45,851 bases of DNA, taken from assembly GCA_017546445.1 (NCBI GenBank), contig JAFYWX010000007.1:1-45851 (forward strand), read 5' to 3'. Each line of letters begins with the position of its first letter. Positions within the stretch are counted from its first letter, which is position 1. The notes beneath the pieces are model-generated. The model was not told the DNA's origin. It saw only the letters and a program-made list of their open reading frames with translations, and did no database searches. The position numbers and the translations under genes are program-made. Shown here in pieces: positions 10,501 to 16,520 of this stretch. Origin of the DNA: Akkermansia sp. GTDB taxonomy: Bacteria > Verrucomicrobiota > Verrucomicrobiia > Verrucomicrobiales > Akkermansiaceae.

Positions 10501-11693
10501 GTAAAATACAAATCCGCATTGTTCTGCGCCACATAGCCGTTGCCGTAGTTATACCAGTTCTGGTTATCCTTCACCCCGGACAAATCACCCCAGGTACTCA
10601 GGCCGTTCTTCAGGCCGATATGCGAGGTCAGCACATTGCCCTCGGCATCCTTGATTTTACCGGCATAGAGGGTGGTGCTGTTGGAGCCGTCGCTCTGGGT
10701 GCCAGTCACCTCATCCACAGCATTCAGATAGACGGTATTCTTACCATCCACTGCAGAAACGGATGACATATCGACACTCTTGTTAAATGCGTTCAGCGCT
10801 TCCTGATACTTGTTGGTGTAGCTCAGGTAGGTGGCATTGGTGCCATCGGACAAGGCCGTGCAACCCCAGAACTTGTATACGCCCTCCTCGGCATCGTAAA
10901 CGTACACCGGGCTGCCGGAATCACCCGCCAGTGCGGCATACGGCAAGGGATTGGTCGCATTCACACCGTTGAACGTCGTACCGACACGAAGGCCGCCGGC
11001 GCTGGTATCATTCAACGACAAGGGGTCGATGATGCCGCCCGTCTCATACACATAAGCCTGGTACGGCAGGTTGAGTCCGGGGTACTGGTGATAACCAGCC
11101 CCGCTATGGTAGAACATGTTCGTGCCCTGTACCAGGTCACGGGCCTCCTGAGTGCTGCTGCATGCCTCCACAGGAGTAATATCCGTGAATATCTTGCTCT
11201 GGCGGGAAATGCGATAGTCCACATAGCGGCCGTCATTGTAGGCATTGCTGAACACGCTGGAACCGGCGATGGAAACGCTCTTGTAATTGATACAATGAGA
11301 CCCGCCAATGCCGTACACTTCAGACGTGAAGTTGGAAGACTGTTCCCCATTGTGGCCCACCGTCACAACAATAGTCGGAGAAATAGCCGTAGCAATGGAG
11401 CGGTTATAGCCGGCAGAGAAATCAATCATTCCCTGCTCGTTGGAAATCACGTAATCTGCCCTGCCATCAGTATAGGTGATGGCAATGCCGCCCTCCTGCT
11501 GGCGGATATACTGCAGCAGCGCATTGCCGCCATCCCCTGCAATATATCGGCCGCAGTTCTGCCCGAAGTCGGTATACGTTACCAGAGTAGCGGCAGACCC
11601 CATTGATGCAGCCTGAACCGTGTGACAGGCCACAACCGCCGAAAACAATGCCAGCAGAGAAGAACGAAGAGAAAGAGGCAGGTGCAGTTTCAT
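1533..11693 (-). CDS. Giant secreted S6 (IgA-protease type) serine protease with beta-repeat stalk and PEP-CTERM tail
   Basis: About 3,386 residues from the start MKLHLPLSL at 11693. The frame stays open upstream to 11999, but that part covers a repeat element and lacks a signal sequence. Residues 1-28 are a signal peptide (AVVACHTVQA). Residues 30-270 match the S6 family of IgA proteases and SPATEs: His in TVGHNG (H114), Asp in RYVDYRISR (D159) and Ser in AGDSGSP (S259) form the expected triad. The rest is Gly/Thr/Asn-rich beta-helix sequence with autotransporter-associated repeats, for example GTLVLTGANTYANTTTVNAG. The last residues, VPEPATTTLSLLALT followed by arginines and lysine, are a PEP-CTERM signal for exosortase processing. 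No C-terminal beta-barrel is present, unlike proteobacterial S6 autotransporters. A large internal duplication (about 780 residues) and a smaller one are visible. It is probably surface-anchored or released and acts on host glycoproteins (inference). Confidence 0.92.
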   Translation of the reverse strand: MKLHLPLSLRSSLLALFSAVVACHTVQAASMGSAATLVTYTDFGQNCGRYIAGDGGNALLQYIRQQEGGIAITYTDGRADYVISNEQGMIDFSAGYNRSIATAISPTIVVTVGHNGEQSSNFTSEVYGIGGSHCINYKSVSIAGSSVFSNAYNDGRYVDYRISRQSKIFTDITPVEACSSTQEARDLVQGTNMFYHSGAGYHQYPGLNLPYQAYVYETGGIIDPLSLNDTSAGGLRVGTTFNGVNATNPLPYAALAGDSGSPVYVYDAEEGVYKFWGCTALSDGTNATYLSYTNKYQEALNAFNKSVDMSSVSAVDGKNTVYLNAVDEVTGTQSDGSNSTTLYAGKIKDAEGNVLTSHIGLKNGLSTWGDLSGVKDNQNWYNYGNGYVAQNNADLYFTENLLFSSSAAQNAVVLNATVDLGVGYAEFSAAGDAPVSYTVSSASGGNFMLNSAGYLVNENVSLHLQLTSSDTHMYEWRKIGAGDMYIEGSGDNNILLNLGGSGSTYLKRTGGYAAYNVLVNNGARVVIDDIGQIERDFTFGNKGGVLDMNGQSMDWYTTSTSESIADAGFTINALTEDAVIANSKGSSTLIYRQSGDTTFLGSFQDTADSSLKIQYAGGGTWVLNSVHTNLQNDNSGLQVDNGKVVLRGTNTIHAAGSANGVNANRYTNANDWHYADAAMDVTVKNGATFELGDHARLTGDVTVESGGTYVMREGVTHAQEYVEGGQRLEDVSKYAAFYGHKGDTVLNGGTLKVEYSSGVTVNNTYAGNISGTGNMSVDLKDWSLTFTLSGDNTFTGTKTLVCGGLIADSATALGDTSTNKWVIQDDAWIASHKETGAQLLEHIDTSSTGTLVLSSDSEQLNLAGYNNLFIGAEAGKTVQYGTLGTTETLNAADGAWRLGGGGGTLVVNYVLSGDNDLLLGATENSTGVVHLTNQGNSFTGNIVFSGEGVLLTYEDGALGSAIVDLSYGNASELYSASDVMRMSTGSDGMVLVDHFSDNAIALQNHPSLTVGVAADKTWSGEFWMAENQAYRFGAINGATFTVNTALESGRDLIIDAQGSSGGKVVLDASAITGQVSVMGRNDGTGGDITLVISQDDALSAASGVSVLNGGILDLGGTSHVLHNVEVQSGGRINGTSAGNLIFNITEDSSVAGRLQLGTVEKTGAADLALSADAGSSWSLLTISEGSVTVGSGSLGSNIKLAGGVLAAGSGSAVNYSGTISIAEGATECIRGGAWKLTGAENIVNNGTLNLQNSKLYFNSTSAQTLRGTLNAVGSSELHSIESNGADYMQKQLEHIHVASGNELKIVDHTWNTIWHIDKLTGDGTFKWNPQNTHYYSSSVVIDGDGGFSGTLDFYRQHDPGYADTADTYSKNFQAYLQIDSEEAISGATVNLSGTWASYANRDAYAALALNDERIKIGGLKATGHALAHVMAGAAPSGVSRSAPDSTRSTTLEITGSGNYEYKGTLGTEGDKTSSYGVSIEMTGTGTQLFNGSTVVVNDVAALNGTLNFNSSGLYIKGDVTVAQGATLKLNDSFTLGSGHTLNVVAGANGGAAVLNSGLVFDGGTLHFDVLSSSSAVLAVNGSISASDAGGMNLTFADTDALQLGVKYLLASGDWSAMQDRISLFTPELYKQVTLETGNSGLSIQLDMKEGFAYWGGNHSEVQPGNKLVFMGGEGNLSRLEITGGAQADTAVFDNEADFTISATDGSTLAFGTMGKYDTGALVVNTNVTADTLLVEDTSALKGTGKLAVGEISGAGTLQVAGGAHLQVESGEGATLQLLDASKLTTTGTELGCNLVLGEDAAANRVTLDIQGGSLSLNGEVCVQGDTTMAVQGSGVLNFNSGMNDLAELQLSETTGLNVATTLTTKVAQNGATVTVQNGGVWQVAADRSTLDGKVVVNAGGVLRGEDIIKSGKDVELYGTLDYNSFVVQDGATLNLREGGRLDADNAVTIAGTGIMRLNRQTLQDKVVLKDGATMYGNGGTIASGAEVIATGGTATLSAGDGTLTVNGHIGATAGATLRLEGNRADIYTNAINTKGGTLELACSTVNLGHLATYATQNIGGTLSIAGNVTVNADQTDFRRYATITHNINHLDITAGSKLTLKDPNNSWNHIYNISSLTGSGEIHWQSDIYWCDQGVSRMVLSGDNSFSGTLIVQQVNNDGSAQHVSLAHNYAARNMVINLWGDSNSRPGLAISTQNAHVAGIGGDTDTFVYSGAVKTAANGDNPTSTALNTLTINTAGKDHLYKGTILGDASNGLNIVKDGAGKQTFTNSANVVHDVSALQGSLEFTAAPTVYGDISIAQGAELTLGSEYSLNAGQTLNVLAGADGMPAALNSNLVLNGGSLMFGAYNTSTAALSVQGVSLGSDFTSLNVLFGNTTSITAGASYLLAGGDWSALDGKLVYDGGDYLTATLSASGSGLLATFALADSYTVWTGNESVLQPDAKVVFGSMGGSSEVVLSGSTSVGTAYFDNLSDVTVSSANGAVLTASRIEKHGAGALVINNTVNADTLRVAESSQLAGSGRVAVDSMEISKGAQATVNNLTLAVESEITGAGSLRMGQGSTLQVQNATTGNVQMMDGSTLAAAGNEVRTNLTLGDSGADSRVTMSFGGSSLALTGNVAVQGNTTLAVQGSGALAFNSAFNQLATLELQKGVSLNLNSALTTGLHLNGGTAVAEGTSSGNKILQGNITITNGGSLTFAGGTTVCDTLKYDATDKSITVSGGTLDFGTTRQTMGSWELRLSDGAQVLGSGGEYGGKYAAMDFDTNNSTIYATSGSSTISAKTRLRGGNNLNYDVSKDATLTVNGLIHADDAAGKGSITKEGAGTLVLTGANTYANTTTVNAGVLRTSTDGSLGTSAVVINGGVLELAPAGGENVNASILKGAVTVNDGGTLRLGGSNNKVVDTNVTINAGGRMEFTGNGSDMIDYTSGKSKTITVNGGVIDFGTTRQTMQNTSLVLKNGAKLEGTGGSYGASYTAALDYNTDSTIVAESGENTIDSNIRIRNKKLTFDVRDDAELALNGRMHYDTNDGKSIVVEKQGGGRMEVNSLVKLATLNPKGGELVLAHTGAQNVLGMLDASQGGTSKGTLSLAQNVDLKVTGKIYGCSTSAIKLESGAQLTSTEDGVIITHGGGTGSASIVCNASDGEYTVGNADFELTNARLKYDSSVARTLSNKLTNSTIENMNSGGMLLTVDNKHNTLAGVVASRGDINVLNQEALSLNVLEVATGKSVGMYTGGNTSSAKAAVAVSSSAVFGAGAALTTASLTLADGATLEMTGSVDAVQLNGAALTFGSGVQLGDNLLAAVQALEYGETLALFSGVGEFNMPVAAAATELESSRVQASSVFANVQNANLYVDFQVIDNVGSLLVVNVPEPATTTLSLLALTALAMRRRRK

Positions 11694-11849
11694 AATTCTG
11701 AAAGAACTTGTCCATTCTACTCCTTCCTCCTCTCGAGGTACAGGAAAAAATGCAGGTGCAGACACTTTTCGCACACGCATGTATCCCAAAGATTTCACAA
11801 TTGACTGCATTATCAACACCGTTTTGCCTGCCCCCCCCTCTTTATAGAT

Positions 11850-11998
11850 GGCGATTTGGCGGAGGCTCAAATCTTTCGGAGCACGGGACTTCAGTCCCGA
11901 AAACTCAAGCGATGAGGGACTAAAGTCCCTCGCTCCGACAAAAAACAGTTGCCCGCCAAACTCCCATTTGGCGCAGCATTCTTTGGGACACATGTGCA
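11850..11998. repeat. 149-bp REP-like structured element, copy 1
   Basis: Nearly identical to 22680-22828; I count about six differences. An outer pair TCGGAGC (11876-11882)/GCTCCGA (11932-11938) encloses two hairpins: CGGGAC-ttca-GTCCCG (11884-11899) and AGGGAC-taaa-GTCCCT (about 11915-11930). A third stem follows: CGCCAAA (11954-11960)/TTTGGCG (11967-11973). It lies between lipA and the giant protease gene. No gene is apparent in it. Confidence 0.85.
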
Positions 11999-12020
11999 CT
12001 TTTCGTCCTGCGGCCCGGAC

Positions 12021-12058
12021 AAAAAAAGGCCGCGCGACTTCGTGATAGTTGCGCGACC
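12021..12058 (-). terminator. Intrinsic terminator after lipA
   Basis: On the minus strand a GC-rich stem (cgcgcaac with gtcgcgcg, one mismatch) is followed by ggcc and seven Ts. It sits 20 bp past the lipA stop. Confidence 0.7.
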
Positions 12059-12077
12059 GAAGGTTTGGGGTGAAGCC

Positions 12078-12995
12078 TTACTTCCTGCTGGCAAGATAGG
12101 CATTCATGGCTTCCATGATATCCAGCTCCGGGCGGAAGGCGGCATCGTGGTGAGAGGAGCGGATAAGCGGGCCGCTGGCCACATGGCGGAAGCCCTTACC
12201 GAGGGCAACCTCGCGCAGCTCATCGAACACCTCGGGACGGATGTAATCGATGACCGGCAGGTGGCGGGGAGAGGGGCGCAGGTACTGTCCCATGGTGAGC
12301 ACGGTCACGCCGTGTTCGCGCAGGTCGTCCATGGTGCGCTCGATTTCCTCGCGGGTCTCTCCCAGACCGAGCATGATGCCGCTCTTGGTCACCACGCGGC
12401 CGGGTGCCAATTCGAGGGCACGCTGGAGCATACGCAGAGACACGCGGTACTTGGCACGGAAACGCACAATCGGGGAAAGGCGCTCCACGGTCTCAAGATT
12501 GTGGTTGAAGATATGCGGGGCGGCATCCATGACCATGGCCAGGGCATCCTCGTTTCCGTTGAAGTCGGAGGTGAGCACCTCGAGCACGGTCTGCGGGCTG
12601 AGCTCGCGGATGCGGCAGATAATTTCGGCCATGTGGGCAGCGCCGCCATCCTTCAGATCGTCGCGCGTCACCATGGTCACCACGGCGTGGTTCAGCTTCA
12701 TGTGCGCCACACTCTCGGCAATCTTCCGTGGCTCCTCCGGGTCGAGGGGCTTGGGCCTGGCGGTGCGGGTGGCGCAGAACCCACAGGCGCGGGTGCACAC
12801 ATCACCACAAGCCATGAAGGTGGCCGTGCCGTGGCTCCAGCACTCACCGCGGTTGGGGCACATGGCCTCCTCGCAGACCGTCACCAGACCATTATCCTTG
12901 ATGAGGTGCTGCACATCTTTGAACACCCTGCCCTTCGGCAATTTCACTTTCAGCCAGGACGGCTTGCGTGCGCTCTGATTCTGTTCTTCCGACAT
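12078..12995 (-). CDS. lipA: Lipoyl synthase
   Basis: 305 residues, normal for the family. This radical SAM enzyme inserts two sulfurs into protein-bound octanoyl groups to make lipoyl cofactors for 2-oxoacid dehydrogenases and glycine cleavage. The auxiliary cluster cysteines are in CEEAMCPNRGEC (C41, C46, C52). The SAM cluster motif is CTRACGFC (C67, C71, C74). The C-terminal Arg-Ser-Ser signature that ligates the auxiliary cluster is present in GPLIRSSHHDA. It lies 30 bp downstream of a ribbon-helix-helix gene on the same strand and ends at an intrinsic terminator, so the two may share a transcript. No lipB or other lipoylation gene is in the window. Confidence 0.97.
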   Translation of the reverse strand: MSEEQNQSARKPSWLKVKLPKGRVFKDVQHLIKDNGLVTVCEEAMCPNRGECWSHGTATFMACGDVCTRACGFCATRTARPKPLDPEEPRKIAESVAHMKLNHAVVTMVTRDDLKDGGAAHMAEIICRIRELSPQTVLEVLTSDFNGNEDALAMVMDAAPHIFNHNLETVERLSPIVRFRAKYRVSLRMLQRALELAPGRVVTKSGIMLGLGETREEIERTMDDLREHGVTVLTMGQYLRPSPRHLPVIDYIRPEVFDELREVALGKGFRHVASGPLIRSSHHDAAFRPELDIMEAMNAYLASRK

Positions 12996-13025
12996 GGTCG
13001 TGTTGAAATATGATGAAGAAAAATC

Positions 13026-13241
13026 TTAGCGAAGACCGCGGCTGCGGAACCAGGAATCCAGCTCGGCGGCTTCCTTCGGAGTCAGCTCCACGGACTTGGT
13101 CACCTCCTCGATAAAGCGGGTCAGCAGTTCAGACATACTATCACCACGCTCCTTCACCAGGTGCGTGAATTTTGCGTGCAGCTCGGCATTCAGCCAGAAT
13201 GTCACCGGTCGTTTACTTGCGTCTCTCTTAACGGGGGGCAT
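13026..13241 (-). CDS. Ribbon-helix-helix (CopG/omega-like) DNA-binding protein
   Basis: 71 residues. KRPVTFWLNAELHAKFTHLV gives the beta strand and first helix, and GDSMSELLTRFIEEVTKSV the second helix of an RHH dimer. The tail KEAAELDSWFRSRGLR is amphipathic. Such proteins are small repressors, often antitoxins, but no toxin-like partner lies next to it: upstream is 700 bp without a gene and downstream is lipA. It may be self-regulating (inference). The start is followed by a lysine/arginine-rich N-terminal arm typical of RHH proteins. Confidence 0.75.
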   Translation of the reverse strand: MPPVKRDASKRPVTFWLNAELHAKFTHLVKERGDSMSELLTRFIEEVTKSVELTPKEAAELDSWFRSRGLR

Positions 13242-13950
13242 ATCAGTTACTTATCTCGTTGCCGCTAACCTTACCACAGCAGCACCCCACCTGCAACCCC
13301 AAATAAAGACAGCTGACAGAGTGAAATTCGGGTGTCTAAATGCGCCATTTCATACCCCTTTTTACACCATAAAACAGGGTATTTCGGACATCTTTTCGGT
13401 ATAATTACACCCGGTGTTATAATTTTTTTTACTGTTTGTGGCTGTATTGTTTGCGAAGTTTGGCACAACTCCGTTTTGCGACATTTTATGCACCCACGGC
13501 AAACAAGGCGTAAAGAGGTATTCATTCCATACTAAACAGCCGCACAAGTAGCCAGAATGACAAACAGGCGAGCACTGGTCAAATTTCCCGGCTCCAGTCT
13601 GAATTTGCGCAGATTCAGCACATTTTTCGCTGTACTTACACCGCATCGTCTAAAATACATATTTCGTTTTTGTGCTTATAGTTACAGCAGCGCGCAAACA
13701 TCAAAAACAGCCATTTCCCCCATAAAAAGGAGTCAAACACCCTGTTTCTGACCACCAGAACGGCCGGCAGAGCACAGGGGCGCCCAGGTGGTGCAAAAAC
13801 ACCACCCAGAACAAAAAAATAGCCGTGCCATCGCCCGGAATACACGTTTCATCGCCGCCAGAATGGCCAAAATTAAGCATTTTCATAACAGAAAATCCTG
13901 CAAGTTAATAACTTGCAGAATTCTTGAAAAATAAGGCAATTTCAGCAAAA
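13242..13950. other. 0.7-kb gene-free region, AT-richer than its surroundings
   Basis: I find no convincing gene on either strand; the short open frames are cysteine- and tryptophan-rich and lack ribosome sites. It contains a TATAAT-like box at 13400-13405, a run of eight Ts near 13423-13432, a hairpin ggtggtg/caccacc at 13787-13806 and the perfect 21-bp palindrome at 13899-13919. A non-coding RNA or an eroded gene is possible. Confidence 0.6.
13893..13919 (-). terminator. Probable terminator after the MBL-fold gene
   Basis: A perfect palindrome CTGCAAGTTA-A-TAACTTGCAG at 13899-13919 is followed on the minus strand by gattttctg. It lies about 30 bp past the hydrolase stop. Its symmetry would also suit a dimeric operator. 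Confidence 0.55.
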
Positions 13951-14760
13951 TCACTCTAAAAGCAGGATTTCACCATCATTGGGCACATGAATGGTGCCGG
14001 TGAAGTTCTGAGCAGCCTCTGCAGAGTATGCAGAGCGACGATTTGCCAGAGTGGAGTCCTCGGTATGGTAGAGAACGAGGTGCTTCACGCCAAGAGTCGC
14101 GGCAAGGCGGCCGGCATCAAGCGCGGTGCTGTGGTGCTTCTCATAGGGTTTGAATACCCCGGCATCGGCATGAAGGCAGAACGCCTCGCAAAGCAACCAA
14201 TCGGCAGCTCGGCAGAGCGCCTCGTTGCGCTCATTGTAGGGCTCATCCCCCAGGCAGACGAAACGCTGGCCATCCGGCAGGATGATGCGATACCCGAACT
14301 GCCGTGCCTTGGTGGAACCGATATCGAAGGCCACCGCCTGCATGCCGGCAGCAGAAAACGGCTGTCCATCCTTCAGCGGGCAGAAGAGAATATCCCCACC
14401 AAAATGAGCCGTGACCTTGCCGGGCAGTGTGGCACGGCAAATCATCTCCAGACTCTGCAGACCTTCCTCATGACCATACACGCGCAGGGTGCCTTCATAC
14501 TTGCCGGCGTTCATGGCCTGGGCAATCATGCGCACCACCCACACCACGCCAAAGATATGGTCAGTGTGCGTGTGGGTCAGGAAAATTTCATGAATACCGG
14601 AGAGAGGAATCCGGGCCTGCTCCAGGCGAGCAAGAATACCATTGCCGCCGCCACCATCCGTCAGCAGATACTGCGTACCATTCCGCACAGCAAAGCAGGT
14701 ATTATAGCAACGGGTGACCGCCGCATTGCCGGTGCCCAGCATTATCAGGGAGCATTTCAT
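13951..14760 (-). CDS. MBL-fold metallohydrolase, RNase Z/phosphodiesterase-like
   Basis: 269 residues from the start MKCSLIMLGTGNAA at 14760. The metal-binding motif THTHTDH (H63, H65, D67, H68) is intact. Further expected ligands are the Asp in CLGDEP and the His in YEKHHSTA and LVLYHTED. The N-terminal LGTGNAAVTRCYN is the usual first strand of RNase Z-like proteins (ElaC/YhfI/arylsulfatase-like branch), which act as phosphodiesterases on RNA or small molecules. The length is that of short-form RNase Z, but the tRNA-binding exosite is not obvious, so the substrate is open. A promoter (14768-14796) places its -10 box 7 nt before the ATG, although AGGGGG just before the ATG could also be a ribosome site. 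Confidence 0.85.
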   Translation of the reverse strand: MKCSLIMLGTGNAAVTRCYNTCFAVRNGTQYLLTDGGGGNGILARLEQARIPLSGIHEIFLTHTHTDHIFGVVWVVRMIAQAMNAGKYEGTLRVYGHEEGLQSLEMICRATLPGKVTAHFGGDILFCPLKDGQPFSAAGMQAVAFDIGSTKARQFGYRIILPDGQRFVCLGDEPYNERNEALCRAADWLLCEAFCLHADAGVFKPYEKHHSTALDAGRLAATLGVKHLVLYHTEDSTLANRRSAYSAEAAQNFTGTIHVPNDGEILLLE

Positions 14761-14796
14761 GCCCCCTATACTACACCTCCAGCTCCAGATTTTCAA
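14761..14796 (-). promoter_or_regulatory. Promoter of the MBL-fold gene (leaderless type)
   Basis: Minus strand: TTGAAA (14791-14796), 17 bp, TAGTAT (14768-14773), then 7 nt to the ATG. Transcription would start at or next to the start codon. Confidence 0.6.
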
Positions 14797-14828
14797 CCTC
14801 AAAACACATACTTGTTAGCACCAGATTT

Positions 14829-16010
14829 CTATTGCGGCTGCACTGTAGTGCTGCCATCGGCATGCAAAGAAAGGGTATAATTGCCACCTGCGGTAGTGGC
14901 ATAGCGGCGCTCACAGAGCGGCGCCGGGTTGCCGGCAGAGTCCCAGAAATACTCCCGCTGCAGGGTGCCGGCATCATCATAAAGACACACCCGCTCCGCG
15001 TATCCCAGCGCACGATTATCCACCGGCAGGCCATCTGCCCCGCCGAAGAATTCCCACTCCAGCAGCCCCCGGCTGTTGCAGCGCATGAGATGCTCTGCAC
15101 AGGCGCGGCAAACCGATTGCGGGGCACCGTCCACCCCCAGGAAGCGGCGGCGCTCCAGATGGATGGAATCCTTACTTTCCTGGCGAAGACCGGCAGCCCC
15201 CATCAGAGGATGCACCACGGGGGTTCCGGCAGCATTCTGCCAGCTGCGGCAGGTGCCGCCCTCCTGCGGCTGATATTTCTCCACGGCAATTCCGTGGGCA
15301 TTATCCGCCGGCACACCGTCCACCATGTTGCGCCGCACCACGCTTCCATCCGCGCCGTATTCATAGCGCACCAGCTCCTCGCCCTGCGCATCCGGTGCCG
15401 GATTTCCGTCCGCATCCAGGTGCAGAATACTCTCCGGCCGGCCCTGCGCATCATAGCTGATGCGGCATTCAGCATAGCCCGGAAAACGCGGCGAGACCAG
15501 TGCGCCCGCCGCATTCCGGAACTGGCTGCGGGTATGCCGGCCAGCGGTATCATAGGCAAATTCCCGCACAGCCACCCCCTGCGCATCCTCAGCCAGCACC
15601 CCGGTAGCATCCCGATTCTCGCGGCGAATGAGGTGCCCCGCAGCATCATAAACAAGCCGCTGCTCCGCCACCCGGCTGCCCGGCAGCGCCTGCACAAAGC
15701 CATCCGCATTCACCGATTTCATGCGCTGCAGCCGCCCCTGGGCATCGTACTCCAGGCGCACATGCGGCACCCCCGATACCCCGGCCTCGCCCAGCAGCTG
15801 AATGCCACGCGGAGGCTCAGCCCCGGCAGGGTTATGCACCCCGGCATAACAATAATAGCGCGGCACGGCATCATGCACCACCGCATGATAAATACCCAGC
15901 CCCAGCACCGCCGCAAACAGACACACCGCCGCCAGGCTGCCCAGGTAATTCCAGGCTGTCTCAAACAGGGACCTCAGTACCCCGGCACCGCGCTCTGCCC
16001 AATTCCGCAT
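14829..16010 (-). CDS. Membrane-anchored YD-repeat (RHS-like) protein
   Basis: 393 residues. A hydrophobic segment near residues 22-43 (YLGSLAAVCLFAAVLGLGIYHAV) anchors the protein, leaving a large extracytoplasmic part. That part consists of degenerate repeats of about 40 residues, with cores such as LEYDAQGRLQRM, LVYDAAGHLIRR, FAYDTAGRHTRS, ISYDAQGRPESI and YEYGADGSVVRR alternating with DADGNPAPDAQG or NAAGTPVVHP. This resembles YD/RHS repeats, which form beta-strand shells or ribbons. No toxin tip or RHS core box is present, so a polymorphic toxin is unlikely. A small two-helix membrane protein gene lies upstream on the same strand. Function unknown. Confidence 0.7.
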   Translation of the reverse strand: MRNWAERGAGVLRSLFETAWNYLGSLAAVCLFAAVLGLGIYHAVVHDAVPRYYCYAGVHNPAGAEPPRGIQLLGEAGVSGVPHVRLEYDAQGRLQRMKSVNADGFVQALPGSRVAEQRLVYDAAGHLIRRENRDATGVLAEDAQGVAVREFAYDTAGRHTRSQFRNAAGALVSPRFPGYAECRISYDAQGRPESILHLDADGNPAPDAQGEELVRYEYGADGSVVRRNMVDGVPADNAHGIAVEKYQPQEGGTCRSWQNAAGTPVVHPLMGAAGLRQESKDSIHLERRRFLGVDGAPQSVCRACAEHLMRCNSRGLLEWEFFGGADGLPVDNRALGYAERVCLYDDAGTLQREYFWDSAGNPAPLCERRYATTAGGNYTLSLHADGSTTVQPQ

Positions 16011-16067
16011 GCAGAAAGGACGCTAACTCCCTGCATGCGTGTCAAAAACCAATTAGAAATACGCAGC

Positions 16068-16307
16068 TCAGCGGTGGCTCTGCATACGCCGATACGCCGC
16101 ACGCATGCACAGCACGCTCACCAGCAGCATGAACCCCGTGCCCAGCAAGGCAGGCACCCAGTTCACCTGGTCACCAGCCTGCCACAAACGCACCCACGAT
16201 GCCAGCGGCAGCGCCGCCACGACAATGGCCAGCAGTACCCACACGCTCGACACCGCTACACGGCGCGCAGCGCGCTGGTGCGGCCGGGAATGCCGGCGAA
16301 ATGTCAT
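16068..16307 (-). CDS. Small two-helix membrane protein
   Basis: About 79 residues from MTFRRHSRPHQR, which has an AGAGG ribosome site 10 nt upstream. An upstream ATG at 16343 would add MGGKYRKKKEVE but has no such site. Two hydrophobic helices (VSSVWVLLAIVVAALPLASW and WVPALLGTGFMLLVSVLCM) lie between basic ends (RRAARR and RRMQSHR), an arrangement that puts both termini in the cytoplasm. It is 57 bp upstream of the YD-repeat gene on the same strand and may be co-transcribed. I do not recognise the family. Confidence 0.65.
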   Translation of the reverse strand: MTFRRHSRPHQRAARRVAVSSVWVLLAIVVAALPLASWVRLWQAGDQVNWVPALLGTGFMLLVSVLCMRAAYRRMQSHR

Positions 16308-16423
16308 CTCAACCTCTTTCTTCTTACGGTATTTGCCACCCATATTGTCTCATACTCTAGCACAATAATTTACATTGGCAAGCATATTTCGCCAATTTTT
16401 GACGCAAAAACGAGCATTTAGCC

Positions 16424-16451
16424 TTGAATATCGGGGATTTTTCGATAAAAT
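16424..16451 (+). promoter_or_regulatory. Predicted pgk promoter
   Basis: TTGAAT, 16 bp, TAAAAT (16446-16451), about 70 nt before the pgk ATG. Confidence 0.5.
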
Positions 16452-16520
16452 ACGCCGCACGAGATAATTGCTTTCTGCAATTTATCGCGAAGAATTCAAC
16501 CCAATATATAATTAGTAACT

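Noticed and set aside
11694..11999. N-terminal extension of the giant protease by 102 codons
   Set aside because: It reads through the REP-like element and places the signal peptide internally; MKLHLP at 11693 gives a proper signal peptide.
13026..13241. Toxin-antitoxin pair with the RHH protein as antitoxin
   Set aside because: No toxin-like gene is adjacent; the neighbours are lipA and a gene-free region.
14829..16010. RHS polymorphic toxin
   Set aside because: The YD-like repeats are degenerate, with no RHS core box and no C-terminal toxin domain; it is a membrane-anchored repeat protein.
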